Source: Teredinibacter haidensis (GTDB taxonomy: Bacteria > Pseudomonadota > Gammaproteobacteria > Pseudomonadales > Cellvibrionaceae). Taken from it: a DNA stretch of 64,000 bases. The stretch is taken from contig NZ_CP060084.1 in NCBI RefSeq assembly GCF_014211975.1, forward strand, positions 2,356,001 through 2,420,000, in the 5' to 3' direction. The notes under the pieces are model-generated. The model was not told the DNA's origin, made no database searches, and saw only the letters and a list, made by a program, of their open reading frames with translations. The translations under genes and the position numbers were made by a program. Shown here in pieces: positions 26,969 to 36,668 of the stretch (within the stretch, counting starts at the first letter, position 1; each line of letters starts with the position of its first letter).

Positions 26969-28708
26969 TTAGCCCTGCAACAATTGCAGTACCTGCTGAG
27001 GTTGCGCATTTGCTTGCGCCAGCATGGCTTGCGATGCCTGCTGCAGCACCTGGGACCGGCTTAGCTCGGAAGTCTCTGCTGCAAAGTCAGCATCGACAAT
27101 ACGTGAACGAGCGGCCGACGTTTTTTCCGATACATTTGCGAGGTTGCTCATAGTGAAATCCAGGCGGTTGTTTATCGCACCCAGTTCCGAGCGTGTCGAG
27201 TTAATTTGTTCCAGCGCGACATCGATAACATCAATAGCCGCTTGAGCGCCTGCGGCAGTATCAATACGAATACCGGAAACAGACCCGCCACCTTCTGCGG
27301 CATTACGTTCCTGGAAACCTGTAGCGGCCTGAACCGTAGCTGGTGTTGCATTTTCACCATACTCTATTGCTATGCCGTCACCATTCGTGGAGCGCAGCTC
27401 AATAGTCGTACCAGCCGTAGTACCTTCGTACGCAACAACACCGTGTTCTTCCGATAGAAGGTTAATGGCTTGAATAATATTGTCGACGTGGGGAGCAGCG
27501 GTAGCACCGTCTGCGATTGCGCCAATGGCCACACCATTAATAATGATATCGCCTGCATTTAACGCGGCGGTGTCTGCATCGGCAATAACGGAACCGACAA
27601 GGTTCCCGTCATCATCCTGCATATCAATACCAAGGGCCTCAACAACAGCGTCATTAACAGCGCCAACTTCTACTTTGACACCATTCTTATCTGCTCCCGT
27701 ATCGGTGAACACCAATGAATAGTTAACGGCCGCAGCGGTCGGCAAGCCGGAGGCTCCAGATGCGTCGGTAATATCGATGCTGAGCGCATCCTCCGCACTT
27801 AAAATCAATTTCCCTTCATCATTTATTTTTGCTTCGATGATGGTGTCAGCATTAATTTTATTGGCCAATTCGGAAAGACTACTGGTATCGGTAATAACAT
27901 AGGATTGTGTCAGGTTATTGCCGTCCACCAATTCGATCGTCATTGACGAAACACCGCCGGTCAATATTCCATTGGCGGCAGATGCTGCTTCGACCGATAC
28001 CAGGCTGGAGGCTTCAGCACCCTTTCCCTCGAGATCACTATTAATGAGAGCAATGGCTTCGTTGAGTGACGTAGTACCAGACAAATCGCTCAACGCAATA
28101 TCGTTAACATAAAGTGTTGTTGTTGCGCCCGCAGCATCAAGCGCCTGCAAAGCGGCCAGACCCGTGGTTTCCTCTCCAACGATATCTCCAGAGCTTCCTC
28201 CCAGAGAAGAAGTACTAAAACCCTGGATAGACAGATCGATGGTTTGGTACGCCTCAGACCCAACCTGCAGGGCAACATCGCTTAAGCTGCCATCTAATAA
28301 TGGCTGGCCGTTGAATGTTGTTGACAGCGCGATACGATCGACTTCCGCCTTCAGCTGCTGAACTTCGGCATCGAGTGTAGACCGGTCAACGTCGGAATAA
28401 ATTCCGTTCGCAGACTGAATCGACAGCTCCCGCATACGCTGTAGAATATTGGTTGTTTCATCCAACGCACCTTCGGCGGTTTGTATCAGTGAAACACCGT
28501 CATTCGCATTTCGAATAGCTTGGTCTAAACCGCGAATCTGCGAGGTTTGTCGGTTTGAAATTGCCAAGCCTGCAGCATCGTCACGGGCAGTGTTAATTCG
28601 TTTTCCCGACGCAAGTCGCTCCATAGCCTGACTCATATCATTACCGGAATTCACCAGCTGTCGCTGTGCATTGAGCGCGGTAACATTGGTATTAATGACT
28701 AAGGGCAT
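26969..28708 (-). CDS. flaA: Flagellin (sigma54-type promoter), FlaA-like
   Basis: 579 residues. Both ends are nearly the same as in the downstream flagellin: NRQTSQIRGLDQAIRNANDG and SRSQVLQQASQAMLAQANA. The central region has diverged and holds flagellin-IN elements (LYVNDIALSDLSG; IIINGVAIGAIADG). Unlike its partner, it is preceded by a sigma54 promoter (28811-28828) and the CGGCAA cluster. In Vibrio the sigma54-dependent flagellin FlaA is the one essential for filament assembly, and the gene symbol is given by that analogy only. SD AGGAGAATT lies just before the ATG. Confidence 0.93.
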   Translation of the reverse strand: MPLVINTNVTALNAQRQLVNSGNDMSQAMERLASGKRINTARDDAAGLAISNRQTSQIRGLDQAIRNANDGVSLIQTAEGALDETTNILQRMRELSIQSANGIYSDVDRSTLDAEVQQLKAEVDRIALSTTFNGQPLLDGSLSDVALQVGSEAYQTIDLSIQGFSTSSLGGSSGDIVGEETTGLAALQALDAAGATTTLYVNDIALSDLSGTTSLNEAIALINSDLEGKGAEASSLVSVEAASAANGILTGGVSSMTIELVDGNNLTQSYVITDTSSLSELANKINADTIIEAKINDEGKLILSAEDALSIDITDASGASGLPTAAAVNYSLVFTDTGADKNGVKVEVGAVNDAVVEALGIDMQDDDGNLVGSVIADADTAALNAGDIIINGVAIGAIADGATAAPHVDNIIQAINLLSEEHGVVAYEGTTAGTTIELRSTNGDGIAIEYGENATPATVQAATGFQERNAAEGGGSVSGIRIDTAAGAQAAIDVIDVALEQINSTRSELGAINNRLDFTMSNLANVSEKTSAARSRIVDADFAAETSELSRSQVLQQASQAMLAQANAQPQQVLQLLQG

Positions 28709-28810
28709 AACAATTCTCCTGTAACATGAGTCACTAACTTTAAAATTCGTTTGCGCTGCGTCGAATAAGTAAACCTGTTTTTAATGCAGCGAATAAACTT
28801 AATATGGAAA

Positions 28811-28828
28811 TTGCAACGGCTGTGCCAA
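28811..28828 (-). promoter_or_regulatory. Sigma54 promoter of the upstream flagellin gene
   Basis: Minus-strand TTGGCACAGCCGTTGCAA contains TGGCAC-N5-TTGCA, a near-perfect -24/-12 element. Transcription would start about 12 bases after the GC, near 28800, leaving a leader of about 90 bases. No sigma28 -10 box is visible in this leader region. Confidence 0.88.
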
Positions 28829-28885
28829 GTATGAAAAACCGCCTTTTATTGGCTTTTTTGTCGTAAAAACAGCTTTTTCTATTGG

Positions 28886-28974
28886 AAAGCGGCAATATTT
28901 GTTTGCCGCTTTGAATAGTTTTTGCCGCTTTTGAAGAGGAAAAAAAGAAACGGCAAACAGGAAACTACTTGCCG
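28886..28974. promoter_or_regulatory. Cluster of five CGGCAA/TTGCCG elements (candidate FleR enhancer)
   Basis: CGGCAA or its complement occurs at 28890-28895, 28903-28908, 28922-28927, 28951-28956 and 28969-28974. The first two form a perfect 10-bp inverted repeat (AAAGCGGCAA, 28886-28895; complement 28903-28912). The cluster lies 60-150 bases upstream of the sigma54 promoter, the normal place for an enhancer-binding protein. I recall CGGCAA elements being reported in the Vibrio cholerae flaA enhancer bound by FlrC; that is from memory. Confidence 0.6.
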
Positions 28975-28978
28975 CTAA

Positions 28979-30580
28979 TTACAACTTTGAAAACAGGTTT
29001 AACTGGCTAACGCGAACAAAAGACGATTGCGCAGCCTGCAATATCAGAGATTGAGATGACAGGCGTGTGGCCGCCTCTGCATAATCAACGTCACGCAACT
29101 CGCTCAGCACGTCCTTCATCACCACTTCTGAATCCAAGTGCAGCTGGCGAGTACTGTCCAGCGTATTAAATCGTGCGCCCAACTTGGCAGTTACGTCCAA
29201 TATACTGGTTTGTGCGTTTTTCAAATTGTCCAGCGTCGAGGCAATTACTTCTTCAAGCATGTCTCGACCATCTCCGGTACCATCGTAACTCTTCATCCCT
29301 TGGCTAAAACGCGCCAGGGTTGTTAACACATCCTGCTTGTTGGATGAGTCAACAAACAATCGATCTCCTGGCTTAGACATAACACCATCGGACGATGTGC
29401 TTCCCAAATTAGTATTTAGCCCCATTACCGCATCAATATTCGCCGAGCCACCCGCCAGCGTAAAATTAATGCCGCTATCGGTACGTATACCGGTGTTATC
29501 AGCGCTCAAACCCAAAGCCGCCAACTTGGCTGCGTTACCATTACCGACATTATTTAGAACCGCGGCCAAGTCTGTTGTATTGCTGATGTTTGCATCCAGT
29601 ATCAGGGTTTCTGTTCTACCACCAACACGAACGCTAAAGGTCTCTTCATTGGGTGCGCTAAAATCGAAAGGAAAAGCTACCGGACCATCGGCACCAAAAG
29701 GCCGTGTCGCCGGAACAGCCGGATCACCAGACACAGGGCTGCCAGTCACACTAAAACTAACGCCATTTACATCTATATTTACACCCGCCACATAAGCTTG
29801 GTTGGCAACAATCACTCGCCCTGTTGCACGTTCGGTGACGGTATAATTTTTTCCGGCCGGCAAAATCTGATTATCCGCATTGAATGTGACCACCATATCT
29901 TCCGGATAAAACTTATCGAAAGCTTCCTGGTCTGTGACGATGCCGACTGAAATACCCACAGGCGGATCTGAACGGTTTGCACTACTGGCATAGGTATGAA
30001 CGGTATTGTGTGCGCTCTGAATATCAACAAAGATGTCCTTCCCAGAATCACTGGCTGGCACACTGGTATTATTGGCCACCTTGATATACTGCTGTCCATC
30101 GTCACCCTGGTATTGAAAACCGGACGCTGCAGAACCTACAAAGGGTTGTGAACGGCTTTTGTAGCCACCAAAAATATAATCGCCATTTGCATTCTGACTA
30201 TTCAGTAAATTTTGTAGCTCATCGAGGCGAGCATCCACTTCGGCGGCCAACGCATCGTATTCGCTTGTACTTAAGGTTGCCGTGTTACCCGCTTGAACGG
30301 CCAGCTCTTGCATACGCTGTAGGAGATTGTTGACACTTGAGAGATTGGACTCTTCTAACACCAGGTTATTTTCTGCAATATCAATATTTTTTTTGTACTG
30401 TGAAATATTCGACAGGTCGTTAGTCAACTGCATTATTTTGGTTGACGCAACGGGATCATCGGAAGGGTTTAATACGCGTACGCCTGAGGAAAGCTGCTCT
30501 TGCGTGTGGATAAGGGATCTATTGGCGTCGGCCATTCCCTTGTTGGCAATATTAAAAATTTGGAGTGATGAAATACGCAT
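28979..30580 (-). CDS. flgL: Hook-filament junction protein FlgL (HAP3)
   Basis: 533 residues. N-terminus MRISSLQIFNIANKGM and GVRVLNPSDDPVASTKIMQL are the FlgL/flagellin-like D0-D1 signatures. The C-terminal helix has ELRDVDYAEAATRLSSQSLILQAAQ and ends SQLNLFSKL. The usual length is 300-440, so the central surface domain is enlarged. FlgL joins FlgK to flagellin. It is the last gene of the flgF-L run, 87 bases after flgK. Confidence 0.93.
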   Translation of the reverse strand: MRISSLQIFNIANKGMADANRSLIHTQEQLSSGVRVLNPSDDPVASTKIMQLTNDLSNISQYKKNIDIAENNLVLEESNLSSVNNLLQRMQELAVQAGNTATLSTSEYDALAAEVDARLDELQNLLNSQNANGDYIFGGYKSRSQPFVGSAASGFQYQGDDGQQYIKVANNTSVPASDSGKDIFVDIQSAHNTVHTYASSANRSDPPVGISVGIVTDQEAFDKFYPEDMVVTFNADNQILPAGKNYTVTERATGRVIVANQAYVAGVNIDVNGVSFSVTGSPVSGDPAVPATRPFGADGPVAFPFDFSAPNEETFSVRVGGRTETLILDANISNTTDLAAVLNNVGNGNAAKLAALGLSADNTGIRTDSGINFTLAGGSANIDAVMGLNTNLGSTSSDGVMSKPGDRLFVDSSNKQDVLTTLARFSQGMKSYDGTGDGRDMLEEVIASTLDNLKNAQTSILDVTAKLGARFNTLDSTRQLHLDSEVVMKDVLSELRDVDYAEAATRLSSQSLILQAAQSSFVRVSQLNLFSKL

Positions 30581-30667
30581 GGCTAAACCTGACTTGTTGG
30601 GTTTTGCTATACGCTACCCAACCAATATTCTATTGATACAGGTTTACTGCGAAAATTATGCCATCGG

Positions 30668-33600
30668 TTAAAACGAGTTAATTAAGCGGTCAAATAGGTC
30701 TCTGGCAACGGAAATGACCTGTGTATTAGCGGCATACATTTGTTCGAAGCGGATAAGGTTTGCCGCTTCTTCATCCAGGTTAACACCGGAAACAGAAGCC
30801 CGCATTTGAGTAGACTGATGAAGCACTTGCTCACTGGCATCCACATTAATTTGGGCAGATGCAGTATCGATCCCCACTTTTTCTACCAGTGCACCGTAAC
30901 TCTCTGCATAGGTAGAAACACCACCATCCACCGTTTTCCCACTGGCCAAATTAACAAGAGATAGGGCATTGCGATTGTCGGAAGCCGCATCCACATTAAA
31001 ATCTAATGTAAAGGTATCGCCAGTATCGGGAATACCCGTAATTGCGGCTTGAATTCCATAGTAATCCGAACGTGCAAAGTCCGCTGCAGTGGTATCCCCA
31101 AAAATCATACTGTGGGGCGGAAACGTTGAAAGCGAAATATCGTCGGCAAGTGTAACGTCCAGCTGCCCACCGATAACCATCGATGTCGCGACACTATTGC
31201 CGACAGCATTTAAGGTCGTATTGGGGTTGCGGCCATCGCTTATATCAATGGATTCACCCACAGCTGCAGTCAACGACAATTCAAAATCATCGCCTTCACT
31301 AGAATAAACACGCAATTCAGCGGCACCTGTAACCGCGTTTCGCCCCGGAACAGCATAGATACCAGCCGCCTGTAACCCAGGATTTTCTGAAATCCGTTCG
31401 GCTAAATAGTCATTAAAAGCATTGGTGTCCGTCAGCGGGCTGGGTACATTTGAGGCGACCACAGGGTTCCCCAGCGAATCCGTTTCATACTCGACCAGAT
31501 CTTCGCCATTTAACTGAATCTGCAGCGGAGACGCATTGGAAATACGTAAATTGGACATTTCCACATAATTAAACGCATTCGCCGTAACGCCAGCCACATT
31601 ACTTAAAGCACTGGCAATTTCTTTTGCGCTGGCATTCTGGTTGGTAAAAATGGTTTCACTAAGTGGTGCAGCCCCAACTGTTGCCGACGGACGAGATAGC
31701 GTAATCGCTTCTGCCGGATAACCGTTACTCAAAAAGCCCGCGCCGGTGACACCATTAGTATTGCCTACCGTTGTTAAACTGGCACCTTCAATATTCAAAC
31801 CCAGTAAGTTATTCGCCTGTCCCAGCGGAGCCAAATCACCATTGCCATCCGGATCGGAATTGTAGTTCTGCAGCGTCAGATCACCATAGCCAGCGCTGTT
31901 CAGGCGAAAGCCCACGGTACCGTTGTCTGCAATAAAGCCGGTCACACCCGTACCATTTAGCTGGGCGTTAATTTCGCTAAGTAGCACATTTTCATCGACA
32001 ATCGCTGGCCCAGAAATGGTAATACTAAAAGTACCGTCACTAAGGCCATCAGGTGTACCGCTGACAACAACATCAAAACTAAACTGGTTGGCAGTGCCGC
32101 TAAAATCACTTACGGTAAAATCCGGAGCAACCGCAGCAGGCGGGCCCATTAATAAAGCGGCTTGACTGACAGGCATGCGCCCTTCTGGTAAGCCCGTCAG
32201 CTCACCATTAGATGACACCAAAGTTGCACCAGGGTCTGTACCAAATACATTATTGCTAACGCCCACGATAAAACGCTGATCACGAATAGGTGGATTCAAT
32301 TGAACAGGGTTACCCGGATCCGAATTATCGAGAACGTCATAACTGGTAGGCGAGGTAAAGCGCACGACCAAGGGCGGATTCATTTGACCCGCATTCGCCA
32401 AGAGCGGCAGAGTTGAACCATCAGCTGCCGTTAACGATAGAATTTCACCAGGCGAGATAACACCGGAACCACTATTGCCAATGCTTGCGTCAGTTAATAG
32501 CGGGCTGGCAAAAGCGATGCTCTGAGCGTTAACCAAAGAGGAACTAAAATCTCGCCCGGCGGTACGAACAGGTTGCAACTTAAAGGAATCACCATCCTGA
32601 AAGGTGCCGCCGTCAAAAACCAATTCCAAGCCATCGAACTCGACGGAAAATGGAAATGACCCGGGCAACAGACCCGTGGCAACTTCTTTACCATCATTGA
32701 GACGCTCTATGCGGTATAAACCACCGGACTCAATCTTAACGTCGTAATCGCTATCGGTTAACTGCTGACTATCAGAGATATTCAATCGCATTAAGCTTTC
32801 TGAACTCTCGGCATTATTTGAATTGCCAATAACGCGCGCAGCAGCCAGACGCGAATCGTTCACATCGTAAAAAAACAAGCCACCAAATTCATTTTCCAGT
32901 GTTATGCCCTGCTGATGAGCTTCGTTAAAGCTATCGGCCATTACCACAGCGATACGCCCAAATTCGTTGTACACCTGATCCATGGTGCCATCGCGAAAAC
33001 GTAGCAGGCCACCAATTTCACCGCCGGAAATGGATTTTGTAACAACCTGTCCGCCAACATCACCTTTAAACACCACGTCCTGCTTGGCCACATCTTCTGC
33101 ACTTGGCTGTAATGCCAGGTGTCTCGCTTCGGTTCCCACTACCAAATTTTGGCCATTACCGACAACCACATTTATTTGGCCAAGCCCTTCATCGTAGGTT
33201 TGAATGGAAATAAGCTCCGACAACTGACGCAACGCTTCGTCGCGCTGATCCAATAAATCGTTAGGCTGGTTACCATCACTCACGCCCATTGCATTGGATA
33301 TTTTTAAATTCAGCTCAGCAACATTACTAACTAATGCATTGACATGTGCGATACCTGCCGCCAAAGATTCATCCACGTTATTGTCAATGGTCTGAAAGCG
33401 GCTATACATCGTATTGAAGCGGTCGGCTAGATTTTCGGATTCACTAAGAATAAGTTGCCGCGCAGGAATCGAGGTGGGATCGTCCAAGCCGTTTTGCATT
33501 GAAGCGAAAAATGATTCCATACCACTGGCAAGGCCAGTAGAGGCATCCGAAAGCAGATCATCGAGCTGAGAAACATAGGTGTGGTAAATGTCGAGATCTT

Positions 33601-33850
33601 TGTACAAGGTTGTATCGTCGCGCAGTTGCTCGGTAACAAAGCTATTGACTATACGTTCTATACTTTTTACATTCGCCCCATTTCCAACATAGCCGTTACC
33701 CGCGAAGGTTGCGGGATTGGTTTGAACATTGACGCGCTGGCGACTATAACCATCGACTCCCGCATTGGAAATATTGTGGCCAGTTGTATTTAACGCCGAC
33801 TGGGTAACGCGAATACCACTAATACTGACACCGAGTAAGTCTGAACTCAT
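30668..33850 (-). CDS. flgK: Hook-filament junction protein FlgK (HAP1), oversized
   Basis: 1060 residues, against about 550-690 in most relatives. The N-terminus (SSDLLGVSISGIRVTQSALN; TTGHNISNAGVDGYSRQRV) and C-terminus (VSGVNLDEEAANLIRFEQMY; AANTQVISVARDLFDRLINSF) are standard. ERIVNSFVTEQLRDD, FFASMQNGLDDPTSIPARQL and LLDQRDEALRQLSELISI are conserved in the first 210 residues. The extra 350-400 residues lie in the middle and are Gly/Asn/Asp/Ser-rich, with repeated beta-rich segments of the DGTFSITISGP type. These are probably exposed domains at the hook-filament junction. Confidence 0.95.
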   Translation of the reverse strand: MSSDLLGVSISGIRVTQSALNTTGHNISNAGVDGYSRQRVNVQTNPATFAGNGYVGNGANVKSIERIVNSFVTEQLRDDTTLYKDLDIYHTYVSQLDDLLSDASTGLASGMESFFASMQNGLDDPTSIPARQLILSESENLADRFNTMYSRFQTIDNNVDESLAAGIAHVNALVSNVAELNLKISNAMGVSDGNQPNDLLDQRDEALRQLSELISIQTYDEGLGQINVVVGNGQNLVVGTEARHLALQPSAEDVAKQDVVFKGDVGGQVVTKSISGGEIGGLLRFRDGTMDQVYNEFGRIAVVMADSFNEAHQQGITLENEFGGLFFYDVNDSRLAAARVIGNSNNAESSESLMRLNISDSQQLTDSDYDVKIESGGLYRIERLNDGKEVATGLLPGSFPFSVEFDGLELVFDGGTFQDGDSFKLQPVRTAGRDFSSSLVNAQSIAFASPLLTDASIGNSGSGVISPGEILSLTAADGSTLPLLANAGQMNPPLVVRFTSPTSYDVLDNSDPGNPVQLNPPIRDQRFIVGVSNNVFGTDPGATLVSSNGELTGLPEGRMPVSQAALLMGPPAAVAPDFTVSDFSGTANQFSFDVVVSGTPDGLSDGTFSITISGPAIVDENVLLSEINAQLNGTGVTGFIADNGTVGFRLNSAGYGDLTLQNYNSDPDGNGDLAPLGQANNLLGLNIEGASLTTVGNTNGVTGAGFLSNGYPAEAITLSRPSATVGAAPLSETIFTNQNASAKEIASALSNVAGVTANAFNYVEMSNLRISNASPLQIQLNGEDLVEYETDSLGNPVVASNVPSPLTDTNAFNDYLAERISENPGLQAAGIYAVPGRNAVTGAAELRVYSSEGDDFELSLTAAVGESIDISDGRNPNTTLNAVGNSVATSMVIGGQLDVTLADDISLSTFPPHSMIFGDTTAADFARSDYYGIQAAITGIPDTGDTFTLDFNVDAASDNRNALSLVNLASGKTVDGGVSTYAESYGALVEKVGIDTASAQINVDASEQVLHQSTQMRASVSGVNLDEEAANLIRFEQMYAANTQVISVARDLFDRLINSF

Positions 33851-33863
33851 TGTTTAGCCTCAC

Positions 33864-34790
33864 TCATGTTTCGGAAGTTTGTGATGGGCTGAAACCGGAA
33901 ACAACCCGGGCTTTAACCGACAACACTTTGTCGGCGTAATCAGGGTCTGTTGCATAACCGGCTTTGTGCAACTCCCGAATATAATCTGTAGAATCTGAAG
34001 CCGATTTTAACGCCTGCTGATAGCGTGGATTTTCCTGTACAAATCGCACATAATCGTTCACGCTTTCTTCAAGCGAATCGTAAGCGCGGAATTTTGCATG
34101 CTCAGGTTTAAAGGTACCCTGTGCAAACTCCAGCGTTGACACCTCGACAGTTTTACCCTGCCACTGGGAACCCGCTTTAATATTGAATAGATTGTAACTG
34201 CTACTACCATCGCCCTGGCTTAATACCGATTTTCCCCAACCCGTTTCCAGCGCTGCCTGAGCAACCAGAATATCGGCATCAACACCCAATTTCTCTGAGC
34301 CCTGTAACATAATGGGAGACACTTTTTTGACAAATTCTTCAGGCGAATCCGCAAGAGCTGTGTATTTGGTTTTTGACGATGAGTTCGTTGTTGACAGGGC
34401 CGGACCAATCGAAAGACCCCCGTCAGCGTTTGTAAGTTTATCGCCATAGCTTGCGCTCATCTGACGGTAGAGCGCATCAGCAATGCCTACCCCACCCTGC
34501 TTACTGTGGGCCATGCTTAACGACAGCTGTTGATCGTACATATCGCGATAGAACTTCGACTCGCCGCTGTTAAACAGACTATCTTCTTCAAAGACCGCAT
34601 TGGCATCACGCATACTTTTCAGCATTAAGCCGAGAAATAACGATTCAAATTGTTGCGCGACCTGGCGCAGAGCCAGATCTTTATCGTCACTGGTTTTAAG
34701 CTTTTGCAAGCTATTAATGTCGGTGTAAACATCGGCTGATTGCATTTGCTGCTGCGCAGCCATTAAATGATGCGATCCTACATTATTCAT
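33864..34790 (-). CDS. flgJ: Rod-capping protein and peptidoglycan hydrolase FlgJ
   Basis: 308 residues, dual-domain type. The first 100 residues form the rod-cap domain (LRQVAQQFESLFLGLMLKSMRDA; GESKFYRDMYDQQLSLSMA). The second half is a glucosaminidase-type domain with the catalytic Glu near residue 183 in ALETGWGKSVL, then NLFNIKAGSQW and YDSLEESVNDYVRFV. FlgJ opens the cell wall for the growing rod. Start overlaps the flgI stop as ATGA. Confidence 0.95.
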   Translation of the reverse strand: MNNVGSHHLMAAQQQMQSADVYTDINSLQKLKTSDDKDLALRQVAQQFESLFLGLMLKSMRDANAVFEEDSLFNSGESKFYRDMYDQQLSLSMAHSKQGGVGIADALYRQMSASYGDKLTNADGGLSIGPALSTTNSSSKTKYTALADSPEEFVKKVSPIMLQGSEKLGVDADILVAQAALETGWGKSVLSQGDGSSSYNLFNIKAGSQWQGKTVEVSTLEFAQGTFKPEHAKFRAYDSLEESVNDYVRFVQENPRYQQALKSASDSTDYIRELHKAGYATDPDYADKVLSVKARVVSGFSPSQTSET

Positions 34791-35914
34791 CAGATCACCA
34801 TAATTTCTGCTTTTAAGGCACCAGCCTGTTTTAAGGCTTCGAGTATTGCCATTAAATCACCTGGCGCCGCACCCACTTCGTTTACGGCACGCACAATATC
34901 GTTAAGGGTTGGGCCGGGGCTGAATTCAAACATGGGGCCGGACTCTTCCGTTACTTCTACAGTACTTTCTGGAACGACAACGGTATCCCCATCACCAAAG
35001 GCGTTAGGCTGATTGACCTGAACATCCTCGCGAACCGTCACAGTCAACGAACCGTGGGTAACCGCAACCGGCGATACACGCACATGCTCACCAACAACTA
35101 TGGTGCCGGTTCGGGAGTTAATAATGATTTTTGCCGCAGCTTCCCCGGGCCTGACATCCACATTTTCCAACAGCGACAAATAATCGACGCGCTGTGCAGC
35201 ATTCTGCGGTGCCTGAACAGCAATAGAGGTAGAATCCATTGGCATAGCCACATCGGGCCCGAGCAGATCATTTATACTGTCGGCCACCCTTTTTGCGGTG
35301 GTAAAATCTGGGGTGTGTAGATTAAAAATAATTTTCCCGTTATTGCCGAACGCTGTTGGCACAGAGCGTTCAACCATTGCACCGTTTGGAATACGTCCAA
35401 CACTGGGGATATTCACCGTTACGCTGGAACCATCCCTGCCTTCTGCGCCAAAACCACCCACAATTAAATTGCCCTGGGCGATTGCATACACTTTTCCATC
35501 CAAACCTTTGAGTGGCGTTAGTAATAAAGCACCCCCGCGTAAGCTCTTGGCATTGGCAACCGAGGAAACCGTAATATCGATTGTCTGCCCGGGCTTGGCA
35601 AAGGGTGGCAGTTCCGCATGCACCGCAACAGCGGCAACATTTTTGAGCTGGAATTTTGCATTGGCGGGAATGGTAATACCAAACTGCTTTAACATGCTCA
35701 TAAAAGATTGCGTGGTGAAAGGAGTTTGGTTGGTTTGGTCACCGGTACCATCCAACCCCACTATCAATCCATAACCAACCAACTGGTTAGTACGCACCCC
35801 AGAAACTGAAGTTAAATCTTTAATTCGTTCCGCCTGAACAGCGGCGCAAAACAGCATTAACAAAACAATGGCAAGCTGTGAAAAGATAAGTTGTGTAACG
35901 CGTTTGTTACCCAT
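34790..35914 (-). CDS. flgI: Flagellar P-ring protein FlgI
   Basis: 374 residues. A cleavable signal peptide ends at about CAAVQA-E (residue 29). Family motifs follow directly: RIKDLTSVSGVRTNQLVGYG, GLIVGLDGTGDQTNQTPFT, and near the C-terminus LNDIVRAVNEVGAAPGDLMAIL. The periplasmic protein builds the P ring in the peptidoglycan layer and needs FlgA, encoded at 45904. It lies 2 bases after flgH. Confidence 0.96.
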   Translation of the reverse strand: MGNKRVTQLIFSQLAIVLLMLFCAAVQAERIKDLTSVSGVRTNQLVGYGLIVGLDGTGDQTNQTPFTTQSFMSMLKQFGITIPANAKFQLKNVAAVAVHAELPPFAKPGQTIDITVSSVANAKSLRGGALLLTPLKGLDGKVYAIAQGNLIVGGFGAEGRDGSSVTVNIPSVGRIPNGAMVERSVPTAFGNNGKIIFNLHTPDFTTAKRVADSINDLLGPDVAMPMDSTSIAVQAPQNAAQRVDYLSLLENVDVRPGEAAAKIIINSRTGTIVVGEHVRVSPVAVTHGSLTVTVREDVQVNQPNAFGDGDTVVVPESTVEVTEESGPMFEFSPGPTLNDIVRAVNEVGAAPGDLMAILEALKQAGALKAEIMVI

Positions 35915-35916
35915 AA

Positions 35917-36612
35917 TTAAAATGGCCAGAGGGGACTATTAAAGAATTTGCCCAGCCAACCCATTTCTTGTGAGTCGGCGAATGCACCCCTACCGGAATA
36001 AGTAATACGCGCATTGGCAAGTTTTGTTGACAGTACGGAGTTATCCGGGCTGACGTCATCAGGGCGAACCAAACCACTCAAACGAATATATTCATCACCA
36101 CGATTTAAGGTCAACCATTTTTCGCCACGAACTAGTAATGTTCCATTGGGATAAACATCCACTACCGTAACGGAAATATTGCCGTTTAGCTGGTTGCTTT
36201 GGTCGGCATCCGCTTCGCCGGTAAATTCTCTTTCGGCGACCAGATCAGTACTCAACGAAAGATTTCCAGCGCCGGGAACCGCACCCAAAAGAAGGCTATT
36301 GCCTCCGGAGCCCCCCACGCTGATATCATTATCTTTAACCAAACCAATATTTGTGCTTTTACTTGAAGTGGTACGTTCCTGCAAAACCACATTGATAATA
36401 TCGCCAACCCGGCTGGCTTTTTGATCTCCAAATAACGCAATGGAGGAGTTTTCCGAATAGAGTGAACCATTACCGGGAGTATCAGGGAGCGCAGACGGTT
36501 GCATTACCGGAGCATAATAGGGGTCATCGGGCATTGGCGGTTGGCTCACGCAGCCCACCAGGCACAAAACCATTAGACATCCTATTAGCGTTTTACTTTT
36601 CCCGGTTTTCAT
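35917..36612 (-). CDS. flgH: Flagellar L-ring lipoprotein FlgH
   Basis: 231 residues from the ATG at 36612, which has AGGTGG eight bases upstream; an ATG 14 codons earlier is less likely. The N-terminus MKTGKSKTLIGCLMVLCLVGC is a lipoprotein signal with lipobox LVGC. The mature part has SLYSENSSIALFGDQKASRVGDII and GEKWLTLNRGDEYIRLSGLVRP, the FlgH hallmarks. It forms the outer-membrane L ring. Confidence 0.94.
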   Translation of the reverse strand: MKTGKSKTLIGCLMVLCLVGCVSQPPMPDDPYYAPVMQPSALPDTPGNGSLYSENSSIALFGDQKASRVGDIINVVLQERTTSSKSTNIGLVKDNDISVGGSGGNSLLLGAVPGAGNLSLSTDLVAEREFTGEADADQSNQLNGNISVTVVDVYPNGTLLVRGEKWLTLNRGDEYIRLSGLVRPDDVSPDNSVLSTKLANARITYSGRGAFADSQEMGWLGKFFNSPLWPF

Positions 36613-36668
36613 TTCACCACCTGTTTTTACTGGTATACGAAGTACTTCATCCAATCTGAGGTATTCGA

